NCBI RefSeq assembly: GCF_021869535.1
Contig: NW_026262581.1
Coordinates: forward strand, 78,273,955 to 78,337,954
From: Mytilus californianus
Taxonomy: Eukaryota > Mollusca > Bivalvia > Mytilida > Mytilidae
Direction of reading: 5' to 3'
DNA: 64,000 nt
The stretch's first letter is position 1; each line of letters opens with the position of its first letter. Position numbers and translations under genes: made by a program. The notes under the pieces were generated by a model, which ran no database searches, was not told the origin of the DNA, and saw only the letters and a program-made list of their open reading frames with translations. Shown here piece after piece: positions 52,801 to 56,200 of the stretch.

Positions 52801-53205
52801 GTTCATACTTTTTAAAGCTAATTCAAATGTAAAAAGCATGTATAACAGTGTATATTTTCAATGGAACTCAAACGATGTACTTTAAGGCTAATTCAAAAAT
52901 TGTAACGTTGCTTATTTTTTGTTTGAATACCAATGATGATGTACGGAAACATTAAATGACGTCTCCTGCCAAATGTTATTTTCAGTGCACATGGTAGACA
53001 AAAACTAATAAATATAATGTATCTGTTACATTTGGACAAAAACATTTTTTTTCAGTGTTCTATAAAATGTTTCTAAAGCCCTGCATCAATAAAATATGAT
53101 TTCTTTAATGGCTGATAATTTCTTTTCTCACAGGAGCAGTATGAAAATTGCTACAGGTGTATCAAGGACCATATAGAAAACGACTCGTTGTATGCAAATC
53201 TATAG
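9763..53205 (+). CDS. Receptor-type protein tyrosine phosphatase, lectin-like + 8 EGF + TM + D1/D2 (5' partial; 27 exons)
   Basis: Joined exons: 9763-9960, 11020-11154, 16149-16286, 17007-17150, 20194-20328, 23279-23422, 25043-25177, 25610-25753, 28244-28378, 29842-29950, 32508-32575, 33043-33284, 33835-33922, 35418-35485, 37636-37672, 38416-38513, 39254-39391, 41932-42077, 42403-42538, 45181-45330, 45733-45832, 46712-46785, 48027-48152, 48758-48868, 50283-50434, 51823-51958, 53134-53205. All introns are GT-AG and all phases agree, leaving 3,359 nt (about 1,119 residues). Role from family knowledge: a single-pass plasma-membrane receptor that dephosphorylates phosphotyrosine through D1, with D2 regulatory. 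The ectodomain (end of a fucolectin-like fold plus eight EGF-like modules) suggests glycan or cell-surface ligand binding; that is inference. The start codon, signal peptide and first part of the lectin-like domain were not found. The organism's protein is not identified by name, so no symbol is given. Confidence 0.93.
11020..11154 (+). CDS. RPTP exon: EGF-like module 1
   Basis: The acceptor is TTTTTAG (ending 11019) and the donor is GTATAA at 11155; phase 1-1, 135 nt. It encodes an eight-cysteine module beginning [11 protein letters not shown] and ending GWTGNKCEQ. The GW(T/H/Q)GxxC ending and the eight-Cys spacing match the EGF/laminin-like repeats of MEGF-type receptors. It carries an N-C-T sequon (GNCT). 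The symmetrical phase allows loss or gain without a frameshift. Confidence 0.9.
12280..13092 (+). pseudogene. Penelope-like/related reverse transcriptase fragment (degenerate)
   Basis: This is a transposon relic inside an RPTP intron. An upstream frame reads [16 protein letters not shown] at about 12330-12380. After frame breaks near 12420 and 12545, an open stretch at 12562-13092 reads [17 protein letters not shown], then [10 protein letters not shown] (the YxDD catalytic motif of reverse transcriptases), FLDLDI, and [19 protein letters not shown]. The order of motifs ([43 protein letters not shown]) matches a reverse-transcriptase family abundant in bivalves. I place it near Penelope-like elements from memory; another non-LTR lineage is possible. 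Several frame breaks make it non-functional. Confidence 0.8.
13093..13990 (+). mobile_element. 3' part and tail of the retroelement relic
   Basis: Sequence after 13092 continues the reverse-transcriptase C-terminus in another frame ([20 protein letters not shown], then [13 protein letters not shown]), with stops after about 13360. The tail has stretches that recur in mussel repeats, including CCTGTCCCAAGTCAGGAGCC near 13740 and GGGTTGTTGTCTCTTTGACAC near 13948. Inverted or related copies of this tail occur at 61535-61870. A GC-richer stretch at 13860-13935 contrasts with the AT-rich intron. Confidence 0.7.
14841..15360. repeat. 95-bp direct repeats flanking a tRNA-like SINE head
   Basis: About 95 bp at 14846-14940 (ATATGTGACAACTTTACGAC ... 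GGCTAACACCATAATTAATA) recurs in direct orientation at 15261-15355 with few changes. Between them, on the - strand, a tRNA-derived promoter-like unit lies at 14990-15085: box A TGGTTGAGTGG and box B GGTTCGAATCG, about 65 bp apart. This looks like a SINE inserted between, or forming part of, a duplicated unit. It is not a plausible functional tRNA because the stems do not pair well by eye. Confidence 0.55.
16149..16286 (+). CDS. RPTP exon: EGF-like module 2
   Basis: The acceptor is TATTACAG (ending 16148) and the donor is GTTTGT at 16287; phase 1-1, 138 nt. It encodes [11 protein letters not shown] through GWQGFNCTQ with eight cysteines, and carries an N-C-T sequon next to the last Cys. The donor GTTTGT is weaker than the others, but phase and module length agree with it. 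Confidence 0.87.
16287..17006 (+). other. Intron between EGF 2 and EGF 3
   Basis: AT-rich sequence of 720 bp. I see no gene, repeat or motif in it. Confidence 0.6.
17007..17150 (+). CDS. RPTP exon: EGF-like module 3 (type B, copy 1)
   Basis: The acceptor is TTTTCAG (ending 17006) and the donor is GTACGT at 17151; phase 1-1, 144 nt. It encodes [18 protein letters not shown] through [10 protein letters not shown], with eight Cys. It is the most diverged of three type-B exons, sharing CxxGxFGxNC, CxGC(L/I)S, GLCxNTT and PGY with the copies at 23279 and 25610. The N-C-S sequon is in the same place as N-C-S/T in other modules. Confidence 0.9.
17600..17860. repeat. Imperfect inverted repeat (foldback element)
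   Basis: The left arm at about 17600-17690 includes GGAGGTTTAGCTAGCTATAC and TCTTCGGAAAATACATGTAC. The right arm at about 17755-17855 carries the reverse complement (GTACAAGCATTTTCCGAAGA ... TTATAGCTAAATAAACCTCC). The arms are about 90 bp and the loop about 65 bp. Related single arms occur at 47264-47345 and, with GCGGGAGGTTTGGCATGCC, at 26560-26600 and 40665-40730. Confidence 0.7.
18180..18960 (-). pseudogene. Degenerate LINE reverse transcriptase fragment
   Basis: Read on the - strand, it shows pieces of a non-LTR reverse transcriptase in broken frames: [15 protein letters not shown] (consensus LRQGENLSPLLF) near 18890, [10 protein letters not shown] near 18715-18735 (a decayed YADDTVILADS block with the catalytic motif damaged), [13 protein letters not shown] near 18555-18595, and a decayed PILxYG-WGF block near 18320-18370. 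Motif order matches the jockey/CR1-type LINE family. It has many frameshifts and stops and is a dead insertion within an RPTP intron. Confidence 0.75.
20075..20102 (+). repeat. Poly-G homopolymer (28 G)
   Basis: An uninterrupted run of G on the + strand lies 91 bp upstream of the EGF-4 exon. Such a run can form G-quadruplex DNA or RNA in the pre-mRNA and is prone to length error in sequencing. Confidence 0.95.
20194..20328 (+). CDS. RPTP exon: EGF-like module 4 (type A, copy 1)
   Basis: The acceptor is CTATCAG (ending 20193) and the donor is GTAAGT at 20329; phase 1-1, 135 nt. It encodes [18 protein letters not shown] through [11 protein letters not shown] with eight cysteines. Type-A modules share C-D-(N/D)-W-Y-F-G-x-N-C, the close C-x-C pair and G-C-x-K-G-W-x-G-x-S-C with the exons at 25043 and 28244. 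It has an N-C-S sequon. Confidence 0.92.
20329..23278 (+). other. Intron between EGF 4 and EGF 5
   Basis: It is 2.95 kb and AT-rich. A fragment near 22030-22080 (GATCATATCGTTGATATTTC ... TCAACACAAAAG) resembles the end of the GCGCGTTTCGTCTAC repeat family. The last 100 bp is alignable to the intron end before 25610, supporting exon-pair duplication. Nothing else recognised. Confidence 0.55.
23279..23422 (+). CDS. RPTP exon: EGF-like module 5 (type B, copy 2)
   Basis: The acceptor is ACATTTCAG (ending 23278) and the donor is GTAAGT at 23423; phase 1-1, 144 nt. It encodes [18 protein letters not shown] through [13 protein letters not shown]. It is nearly identical to copy 3 at 25610, and the flanking intron sequence is also similar (ACGAACATTTCAG before; GTA(A/C)GTACAATATGGT after), so this is a recent duplicate. 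Confidence 0.93.
23423..25042 (+). other. Intron between EGF 5 and EGF 6
   Basis: Its first 250 bp align with the intron after 25753. A decayed - strand reverse-transcriptase scrap lies at about 24870-24950 and resembles 27410-27490. A GAGGCAACAGTAGTACACTG scrap near 24508 resembles the retroelement tail at 26345. No gene. Confidence 0.5.
25043..25177 (+). CDS. RPTP exon: EGF-like module 6 (type A, copy 2)
   Basis: The acceptor is ATTTTATAG (ending 25042) and the donor is GTAGGA at 25178; phase 1-1, 135 nt. It encodes [17 protein letters not shown] through [13 protein letters not shown]. It pairs most closely with 28244 (same acceptor context and same GTAGGAAATTG donor context). It has an N-C-T sequon. 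It is followed by a 432-bp intron, the shortest in the EGF region. Confidence 0.93.
25610..25753 (+). CDS. RPTP exon: EGF-like module 7 (type B, copy 3)
   Basis: The acceptor is ACATTTCAG (ending 25609) and the donor is GTACGT at 25754; phase 1-1, 144 nt. It encodes [18 protein letters not shown] through [13 protein letters not shown]. It differs from copy 2 (23279) at only a few residues. Confidence 0.93.
25830..25925 (+). repeat. Fragment of GCGCGTTTCGTCTAC-family interspersed repeat
   Basis: CACTGATGAGTTTGATGTAG followed by ACGACGCGCGCGTCCGG and TGTATCTTTGGTTAG matches, in this orientation, the module at 40480-40560. It is the reverse complement of copies at 6270-6360, 8525-8720, 33540-33810 and 51140-51420. 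Confidence 0.7.
26330..27540 (-). mobile_element. 3' fragment of reverse-transcriptase retroelement with tandem tail repeat
   Basis: On the - strand, 27540-27290 encodes the end of the reverse transcriptase: [20 protein letters not shown], then [11 protein letters not shown] and [13 protein letters not shown]. The noncoding tail contains a two-copy 191-bp direct repeat (26856-27046 and 27047-27237, each starting GACAATGATGGTAT). It then continues through GGTTGAACCTGGTTTCAAGC at 26557 to a terminus near 26345 (AGGCAACAGTAGTATACCAG). The same tail lies in + orientation at 40560-40930. Confidence 0.72.
28244..28378 (+). CDS. RPTP exon: EGF-like module 8 (type A, copy 3)
   Basis: The acceptor is ATTTTGTAG (ending 28243) and the donor is GTAGGA at 28379; phase 1-1, 135 nt. 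It encodes [17 protein letters not shown] through [13 protein letters not shown]. It is the last EGF module before the membrane and has an N-C-T sequon. Confidence 0.93.
28379..29841 (+). other. Intron before transmembrane exon
   Basis: A repeat fragment at 28650-28790 (GAGAGTAGTTACAGCTACTG ... CTAGTGCAAAGGCAATAACAAC) matches 62500-62640. A T-run lies at 29780-29799. No gene. Confidence 0.5.
29842..29950 (+). CDS. RPTP exon: transmembrane helix
   Basis: The acceptor is TTTTTAAG (ending 29841) and the donor is GTTAGC at 29951; phase 1-2. It encodes [18 protein letters not shown] followed by a hydrophobic stretch of about 23 residues ([18 protein letters not shown]) and an Arg completed in the next exon. 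The small-residue GGSAAA start and the following basic run (RRR) fit a type I single-pass helix with the C-terminus inside. Confidence 0.93.
29951..32507 (+). other. Intron after transmembrane exon
   Basis: A repeat scrap at 31702-31772 (GACATTAATTGTCAGAATGG ... GTTTATGTTATTACAC) belongs to a family also at 43665-43735 and 45493-45550. The stretch at 31340-31560 (AGTGCCAAGCTCTCTGCACG) looks like an interspersed repeat but is not paired in this window. No gene. Confidence 0.5.
32508..32575 (+). CDS. RPTP exon: basic juxtamembrane segment
   Basis: The acceptor is TTAACAG (ending 32507) and the donor is GTGAGC at 32576; phase 2-1, 68 nt. It encodes [18 protein letters not shown] followed by ETAF. 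The cluster of Arg/Lys immediately after the helix is the stop-transfer signal and fixes the intracellular orientation of the phosphatase domains. Confidence 0.85.
33043..33284 (+). CDS. RPTP exon: juxtamembrane tail and start of D1
   Basis: The acceptor is TTATATAG (ending 33042) and the donor is GTGAGT at 33285; phase 1-0, 242 nt. It encodes a hydrophilic Asn/Ser/Glu-rich segment with two Tyr motifs of YxN type (NYANI and VYSNV). It then runs into [17 protein letters not shown] and DFKKEYE, the helical lead-in of a PTP domain. Phosphorylated YxN is the binding motif for Grb2-type SH2 domains, so these may be docking sites (inference). Confidence 0.9.
33540..33810 (+). repeat. GCGCGTTTCGTCTAC-family repeat, degraded copy
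   Basis: It contains ATCATAGATACCCAGAATAA, AAGTACGAAGTTGAAGAGCA, GTAGAAAATCCTTAGTATTTCG and CCATATCATTGATAATTCATG in the same order as the copy at 51140-51420. The CGCG core has been lost. Confidence 0.75.
33835..33922 (+). CDS. RPTP exon: PTP D1 phosphotyrosine-recognition loop
   Basis: The acceptor is CATTTTTAG (ending 33834) and the donor is GTATGT at 33923; phase 0-1, 88 nt. It encodes [13 protein letters not shown], then [17 protein letters not shown] corresponds to the KNRY loop that packs against substrate phosphotyrosine; here Tyr is replaced by Phe. This exon has an identical dead copy at 36542-36629. Confidence 0.93.
34589..35347. mobile_element. 759-bp TTAA-flanked inverted-repeat element
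   Basis: The element starts GGATGTATTCTTCTGAC after TTAA (34585-34588) and ends with GTGTACATCC before TTAA (35348-35351). The ends are an inverted repeat of GGATGTA with weaker similarity inward (CTTCTGA and TCAGAGG). A TTAA target duplication is the habit of piggyBac-type elements. There is no coding capacity, so it would be a non-autonomous copy. The superfamily call is tentative because the termini are not the classic CCCTAG type. Confidence 0.55.
35418..35485 (+). CDS. RPTP exon: PTP D1 core strand (DYINASYID)
   Basis: The acceptor is CATTATAG (ending 35417) and the donor is GTAAGT at 35486; phase 1-0, 68 nt. It encodes [20 protein letters not shown] followed by YID. This is the conserved P-(Y/F)-DHSRV ... 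DYINASYID block of classical PTPs, which continues directly from WPY in the previous exon. Confidence 0.95.
35759..35864. mobile_element. 106-bp foldback MITE with 9-bp target duplication
   Basis: A near-perfect palindrome: the left end CAATCTAATTAAAATTAGTT is exactly inverted at the right end. Further pairing (CCGCACTTGCTCC with GGAGCAAGTGCG, then CGTTGT with ACAACG) runs to a central TCGCGCGA. It is flanked on both sides by CGACTACTC (35750-35758 and 35865-35873). A 9-bp duplication is characteristic of Mutator-like elements. It is too short to code and lies inside the RPTP intron. Confidence 0.85.
36405..36541. repeat. Foldback repeat, left of the captured exon copy
   Basis: The left arm AGAATAATGGCATTTTTTGG ... 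GATACTGACTTTATCAGC (36415-36455) pairs with the right arm GCTGATGAAGTTAGTATCGA ... GATTATTCT (36486-36525). The right arm recurs as a direct repeat at 36977-37021, on the other side of the duplicated exon. Confidence 0.7.
36542..36960 (+). pseudogene. Duplicated PTP D1 exon plus intron fragment (dead copy)
   Basis: A copy of 33835-34255: the 88-nt exon is identical and the following ~330 bp of intron differs at only a handful of positions. The copy begins at or within a base of the exon's first base, so the original acceptor (CATTTTTAG) is missing and TCGGTAATTT precedes it instead. The GTATGT donor is retained. If spliced in here it would enter the next exon (37636, phase 0) in phase 1 and shift the frame, so it is not expected to add function. 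Part of a foldback repeat lies on each side. Confidence 0.92.
36961..37030. repeat. Foldback half-repeat, right of the captured exon copy
   Basis: TCGAGCTGATGAAGTTAGTA and the following ATCGAATAAATGACACGCGA repeat the arm at 36481-36525 in direct orientation with a few substitutions. It is followed by a G-rich tract at 37025-37040. Confidence 0.75.
37636..37672 (+). CDS. RPTP microexon (37 nt): PTP D1, AYIAAQG
   Basis: The acceptor is ATTTCAG (ending 37635) and the donor is GTTTGT at 37673; phase 0-1. It encodes [12 protein letters not shown] plus a split Gly. The AYIAAQGP motif is conserved in classical PTPs and joins to [11 protein letters not shown] in the next exon. Confidence 0.92.
37673..38415 (+). 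other. Intron within D1
   Basis: AT-rich sequence of 743 bp. Nothing recognised. Confidence 0.55.
38416..38513 (+). CDS. RPTP exon: PTP D1, LRDFWHMIW block
   Basis: The acceptor is AACATGAAG (ending 38415) and the donor is GTAACA at 38514; phase 1-0, 98 nt. It encodes [19 protein letters not shown] then [12 protein letters not shown], the T-(L/V)-x-DFW-x-M-(I/V)-W and IVM(V/L)T blocks of the catalytic domain. Confidence 0.95.
38750..39160 (-). mobile_element. Retroelement 3' fragment (reverse-transcriptase end plus tail)
   Basis: On the - strand, 39160-39100 encodes [13 protein letters not shown], then ISVSQL, the same C-terminal block as at 27290-27400. The tail runs to 38755 and ends with GACTTATGAGTTTGAATGTCCC and AGTATTTTTCGCCTCTC (reverse complement of the + strand). 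The same end occurs at 11760-11840 (-), 56575-56690 (+) and 63969-64000 (-). Confidence 0.7.
39254..39391 (+). CDS. RPTP exon: PTP D1, KCAKYWP block
   Basis: The acceptor is TTTTCCAG (ending 39253) and the donor is GTAATT at 39392; phase 0-0, 138 nt. It encodes [20 protein letters not shown] then IVTMKEE and [14 protein letters not shown]-x-x-YWP is the conserved PTP motif. The exon overlaps no repeat, although a reverse-transcriptase scrap ends about 90 bp upstream. Confidence 0.95.
40120..40930 (+). repeat. Composite interspersed repeat with duplicated TGACGTCA motifs
   Basis: It starts with a near-tandem pair of TCAAATGTGACGTCACTTTG (TGACGTCA at 40132-40139 and 40169-40176). It continues through GTTAGTCCCCACTTCGG (40269-40285) and CCAGGCAGAAAACCCTGG, then the CGCACGTCCGGCGTATTGAA module near 40510. 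It ends with the retroelement tail GCGGGAGGTTTGGCATGCC ... GGTATACTACTGTTGCC. The last part is the reverse complement of 26345-26780. Confidence 0.7.
40930..41055 (+). repeat. Tandem repeat, ~53-bp unit, about 2.5 copies
   Basis: Units run (G)TACATG(T/C)ATATGTGATTTGAAT(G/A)(T)TCCAAAATCAAT(A/G)(C/A)AAGTCTTAT. A matching piece lies at 39682-39712. Confidence 0.8.
41932..42077 (+). CDS. RPTP exon: PTP D1 WPD loop and start of P-loop
   Basis: The acceptor is CTATTTTAG (ending 41931) and the donor is GTATGT at 42078; phase 0-2, 146 nt. It encodes [20 protein letters not shown] then P, ending GPMVVHC plus a split Ser. WPDHGVP contains the general-acid Asp and VVHC the nucleophilic Cys, so D1 should be catalytically competent. 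A second AG at 41939-41940 would drop three residues and cannot be excluded. Confidence 0.95.
42403..42538 (+). CDS. RPTP exon: PTP D1 P-loop and Q-loop
   Basis: The acceptor is ATTCTAAAG (ending 42402) and the donor is GTAGGT at 42539; phase 2-0, 136 nt. With the previous exon it completes [12 protein letters not shown], an intact CX5R signature. It ends with [11 protein letters not shown], holding the conserved Q-loop Gln that positions water for phosphoenzyme hydrolysis. Confidence 0.97.
42539..45180 (+). other. Intron after D1 P-loop
   Basis: It contains a short repeat at 43665-43735 (ACATTAACTGTCGAAATGCG ... CCGTTAATGTTATTA) and the 1-kb GCTCACCTGGC element at 43880-44905. Otherwise AT-rich, no gene. 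Confidence 0.55.
43880..44905 (+). mobile_element. Bivalve GCTCACCTGGC-family repeat, about 1 kb
   Basis: It begins with a hairpin, GCTCACCTGGCA-TAAAG-TGCCAAGTGAGC, followed by a CGTCCGTCGTCTGTCGTCC run and CTACTGGGCCAAATTTAACC. Repeated blocks of AGTTATTGCCCTT (44210, 44360) and AATGATCAGCAAGA (44303, 44467, 44622) follow. It ends GGTGAGCGACACATG ... TTTAGAGCTTCTAG. I recall this family as very abundant in bivalve genomes. No protein is encoded; its class is unknown to me. Confidence 0.75.
45181..45330 (+). CDS. RPTP exon: end of PTP D1 and linker
   Basis: The acceptor is AAATTGCAG (ending 45180) and the donor is GTATAC at 45331; phase 0-0, 150 nt. It encodes [20 protein letters not shown], completing QTYEQY and the last D1 helix, then the D1-D2 linker ([11 protein letters not shown] ... 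MYKLQFQ). Confidence 0.94.
45331..45732 (+). other. Intron in D1-D2 linker
   Basis: It contains a short copy of the ATTAAGTGTCAAAATGCGCA repeat family at 45493-45550. Nothing else. Confidence 0.55.
45733..45832 (+). CDS. RPTP exon: D1-D2 linker and start of D2
   Basis: The acceptor is TTAATTTTAG (ending 45732) and the donor is GTAAGT at 45833; phase 0-1, 100 nt. It encodes [20 protein letters not shown] then NSVKKIFP. In D1 the equivalent KNR loop would follow; D2 has only [15 protein letters not shown], so the KNRY loop is degenerate. Confidence 0.9.
46712..46785 (+). CDS. RPTP exon: D2 HDRYRPYL / DYINAVII block
   Basis: The acceptor is TTTGTTTAG (ending 46711) and the donor is GTAAGT at 46786; phase 1-0, 74 nt. 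It encodes [20 protein letters not shown] then AVIIP, the D2 counterpart of DHSRVVL ... DYINASYID. Confidence 0.93.
46786..48026 (+). other. Intron within D2
   Basis: A repeat remnant at 47264-47345 (CCTGGCTTTGTACAGGCATT ... TAGCTAGCTAAACATCC) is related to the foldback at 17600. Nothing else recognised. Confidence 0.55.
48027..48152 (+). CDS. RPTP exon: D2, [15 protein letters not shown] block
   Basis: The acceptor is TTTTTTCACAG (ending 48026) and the donor is GTATGC at 48153; phase 0-0, 126 nt. It encodes [20 protein letters not shown] then [17 protein letters not shown]. This is the common D2 form (TQxPLxxTVxDFW) of tandem-domain receptor PTPs. Confidence 0.95.
48430..48628 (-). repeat. 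GGCCTTCAACAATGAG-family repeat
   Basis: GAGATGTGGTACAATTGCTA ... CCATACGGCCTTCAACAATGAG ... GACGGCCTAATTTATAACAAAA. The same order of blocks occurs at 61535-61760, 7015-7175 and, partly, 5963-6060. It reads as the reverse complement of a retroelement tail similar to 13735-13990. Confidence 0.75.
48758..48868 (+). CDS. RPTP exon: D2 middle segment
   Basis: The acceptor is TTCTGTTAG (ending 48757) and the donor is GTGAAT at 48869; phase 0-0, 111 nt. It encodes [20 protein letters not shown] then [10 protein letters not shown]. It occupies the position of KCxxYWP in D1 but lacks that motif. Confidence 0.9.
48869..50282 (+). other. Intron within D2, with CT microsatellite
   Basis: It contains a (CT)n run at 49824-49872. 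A 173-codon open frame at 49263-49784 has no recognisable domain and is treated as chance. No other signal. Confidence 0.5.
49824..49872 (+). repeat. (CT)n microsatellite, about 24 units
   Basis: An uninterrupted CT dinucleotide tract in a D2 intron. It is likely length-polymorphic. Confidence 0.97.
50283..50434 (+). CDS. RPTP exon: D2, degenerate WPD region and nucleophile Cys
   Basis: The acceptor is TTTTCTTCAG (ending 50282) and the donor is GTACGT at 50435; phase 0-2, 152 nt. It encodes [20 protein letters not shown], then ILLDLLKNV, and ends GPITVVC plus a split Ser. No W-P-D is present where D1 has WPDHGVP; Asn/Ser/Thr-rich sequence replaces it. The His before the active-site Cys is Val. 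Confidence 0.93.
51140..51425 (+). repeat. GCGCGTTTCGTCTAC-family repeat, near full copy
   Basis: It begins ATAAATACCAGGATTAAAAT, then ACGCCAGACGCGCGTTTCGT and CTACAAAAGACGCATCAGTGACG. It continues through GTAGAAAATCCTTAGTATTTCG to ATGTAAACACAGAAGGGCTG. This is the most complete copy here. Others: 6270-6360, 8525-8720, 33540-33810 (+) and 2427-2720, 25830-25925, 40480-40560 (reverse). Confidence 0.85.
51823..51958 (+). CDS. RPTP exon: D2 pseudo-active site
   Basis: The acceptor is ATATTTCAG (ending 51822) and the donor is GTAAGT at 51959; phase 2-0, 136 nt. With the previous exon it reads [18 protein letters not shown]. The Cys is kept, but the P-loop Arg of CX5R is Lys. It ends [14 protein letters not shown], so the Q-loop Gln is also absent. 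D2 is predicted to be catalytically dead. Confidence 0.94.
51959..53133 (+). other. Last intron
   Basis: AT-rich sequence of 1.17 kb with no recognisable feature. Short phrases recur (GCTAATTCAAA near 52818 and 52889). Confidence 0.5.
53134..53205 (+). CDS. RPTP last exon and stop; C-terminal SLYANL
   Basis: The acceptor is TTCTCACAG (ending 53133); phase 0, with TAG stop at 53203-53205. It encodes [20 protein letters not shown] then ANL. EQY is the D2 counterpart of the D1 EQYEAVF helix start. The last six residues, SLYANL, fit the ITIM consensus (S/I/V/L)xYxx(L/V) and also the pYxN form. Confidence 0.93.
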   Translation, partial: EQYENCYRCIKDHIENDSLYANL

Positions 53206-56200
53206 TGTTTTATTTAATGATGGCAGAGTCAGTATTTTCGACAATAGAATACACTTTAATACAGATATGATTTGCTTACTGTTCTTAGGAAATAAGAATA
53301 AGACGCAAATAACAATGCAAAAAGCAATAACAATAGCATTAATTTATTGGGACAAATATAACTGCTCTTCATGAATAGGTCATACAACATGCAAAATATT
53401 TATAATAAGTATATAGATAAGTTTGATATCAGAACAGATTATACATGTAGATAGATTTTTTTATTAATGATGACGAAGTTCAGCAGTAAATTTAGTCACT
53501 TGTAACATTTTGAAAAATACTGACCAAAGATAAAATTTCATTGAAATACTTTATAACAAGAATTGTATGTTATTTTAGTAGAATACTGGTTTAAATGTTC
53601 ATAAAACCTATAAAAATATCTGATGTCATTGTTTTTATATTGCCATTTTTCTCAAGCTATATTTTGATTTGCACAGGTTTTTACTATAACCTGAATTTTA
53701 TTTTTGATATACGTGATATTAATTTTGCTCATTTAAATTTCTGTATGCTACTTATGTATATATGTGCTAAATCGTTTATTTAATTATGAAAATGGGATGT
53801 ATATTCCCTACAAATGTACAAGTATAAATAGAGAAAGTGTAAAAAGTGCATATCATACATAAAGTAATATTCCTTTGTTTTAAATATTTAAGTGCAGGGT
53901 AACTCTCTAAAATGAACTTTACACAGAAATCGAGAGGCTTGTTTTTCAGACATTAAAAGGACCTGTCAGAATCTTTTGTCATTTATGAAGATGATGGTGG
54001 ATGGCTATTTAACGTTCAGTGCTAAATTAAATGCATATTCAGGTCGAGACTATGTAAATGTAATATGAAGATTAATTATTTTCGTTTTAAACAGGCTTAA
54101 TCAGATTGTTCACCTGCTAGCTCACAATGTAACACACGAAGACATGTCACTTAACTCAGATATTATTATTCTGTGTTCTGGTCAACCGGTCTTTGCTCTA
54201 ACTCCTAAATGCTCGGCGTTTGACAAAACAGCTGCATATTCCAATTTTTAAATCTTTCCATTTACCAGACCGGGTTTGAACATATGACCTCGCGCACCCG
54301 AGGCGTTCTCGAAATAATAAATCACCGAGGCCATTTTTTTAATATTAAGCAAAAGTTACAAATTGGTATTCTTTTTCGAATACATTTGTCAATGTGGAAA
54401 TAAATGTCCCTGTCCAATGTTTATTGTGGTAGTACGTCAAGGGAAACTATATGAAAACAGATCTGCGGTAATGATGGCAGAAAGTTCGTGGTCCGAAGGA
54501 GAGATAAAGAAACCATTATATGTAAAAAGCAATTATCTTTTAATTGAACTAGCTTTCAGTAACTGCCAGTACTCTTAGATAGATACTTTGTGCTTTTGGT
54601 CTATTGGTTACGTTATGTGTTAACGTTATGTTTCTTGTCGATCAGATTCGTTGATTTCTTTCCATCTGATTTTTACAGTCTTTTCTTCTTTTGTCGTGCT
54701 TTTAAAACAATTTCACAGATAAGGGAAGAGTTGAGCAATCACAAACATGTTGAAGCCTGCAACATTCTTAATGTGCCTGTCCAGAGCAAGAAACCTGTTA
54801 CTTAGTGGTTGTCCTCGGTTGCTTTTTTTCAGCATACATCAGGCCATTGATTTTCCTCTTTGAATTGTTTAATTTTTTTCATGCTGGGGCCTTCTATTTC
54901 ATACTATGCAGAAGGATTTTTGCTTATTATAGCATGCCATACGGGGACCTTTGGTCTCTGTAAGCAATACTGCTACATCTCCTTAGTTTGTTTCCTTCAA
55001 ATATAGGTATGGTTACAAAATAAAACAAGGTGCACTATGATCCAAAAGAGGACAGACTTTATTATTTATTTAGTGCGATGAAATTTGGATGAGGATTCAA
55101 ATGCTTCATATATGAATGTTTTTTTATTTTTAATTTTATCATATTCATGTCAAGTATGATTTTAAAATTGTACATTTACCGTGAAAGAGGATTTTTATCT
55201 GGCAAGGGTATATCATTTTATTCATTACTGTTATCATTATCATTTTAATATATTGTTATTATTTTTATTACTTTGATGATTTTTCTATTCTTTAATAATT
55301 TCTATGCGAAGTCTAAGTTATTAAGAATGTGCTGAACAGTGTTGAAGTAAAATTAAATAAAAACTGAAAATATTCGTTTTACCCGTTCCTATTCATAGCA
55401 TGTGATCACGTCTGATGTGGTTCATAGGTTTTCCAGTGAAGTAAGAATAATAAAGTATTAGTATGGTTAAAAAGAGCACCAATGAAGTGGATTTAATTTA
55501 TATTTACCGAAACTATGCTTTACTAGAAACAGTTTTAACCAACTACAATATTTTCAAAATCTTGAAAAACATATAATATAATAATGCTACTATTTTAATG
55601 CTTCTAGACATTATTACTATTATCATTAATGGTGTGATGATTATAATAAAGTCCACTTAGATTCTATAAATCATTAAAAGGTGATTAATTAAATAGGTTC
55701 ATACTTAGTAGCTGCTTTTATATCCCGTTATTTTCTTATTGCTATATCTTTTCCAACATTGTTGGTCAAATTACAAAAGTTGCTCGTTAGGTCTCTATAG
55801 TAATTTCGTATTTCACAAACCATCTTAATCAGAGGGATGTACATTGTATTACCACAACATCTATGCTACTGTCACTAACAGTATCATTTATTAAAATACA
55901 AGTGATATACACTTGACCAGGACGACACCCTTTAATATTTAAGTTTTATTGTGTAGAATTGTAAAAATAACACCTGACAAGTTGCTTTCAAGTTCAGTCC
56001 ATTACTCATTGTAATATACTTATTTTTATAATTTAAACATTAGACTTAATGACAACTTTTTATTACTAGTGCAAAAAGTCTTACAATTAATTGTCATAGT
56101 TCGAATACTTTACAGGTAGCGAAACATTGCAAAAGATATCATATCTTTCAAAAATCAAATTTTTTATAATTTATTTTTGAAAATTTATAGCAATCAAAAG

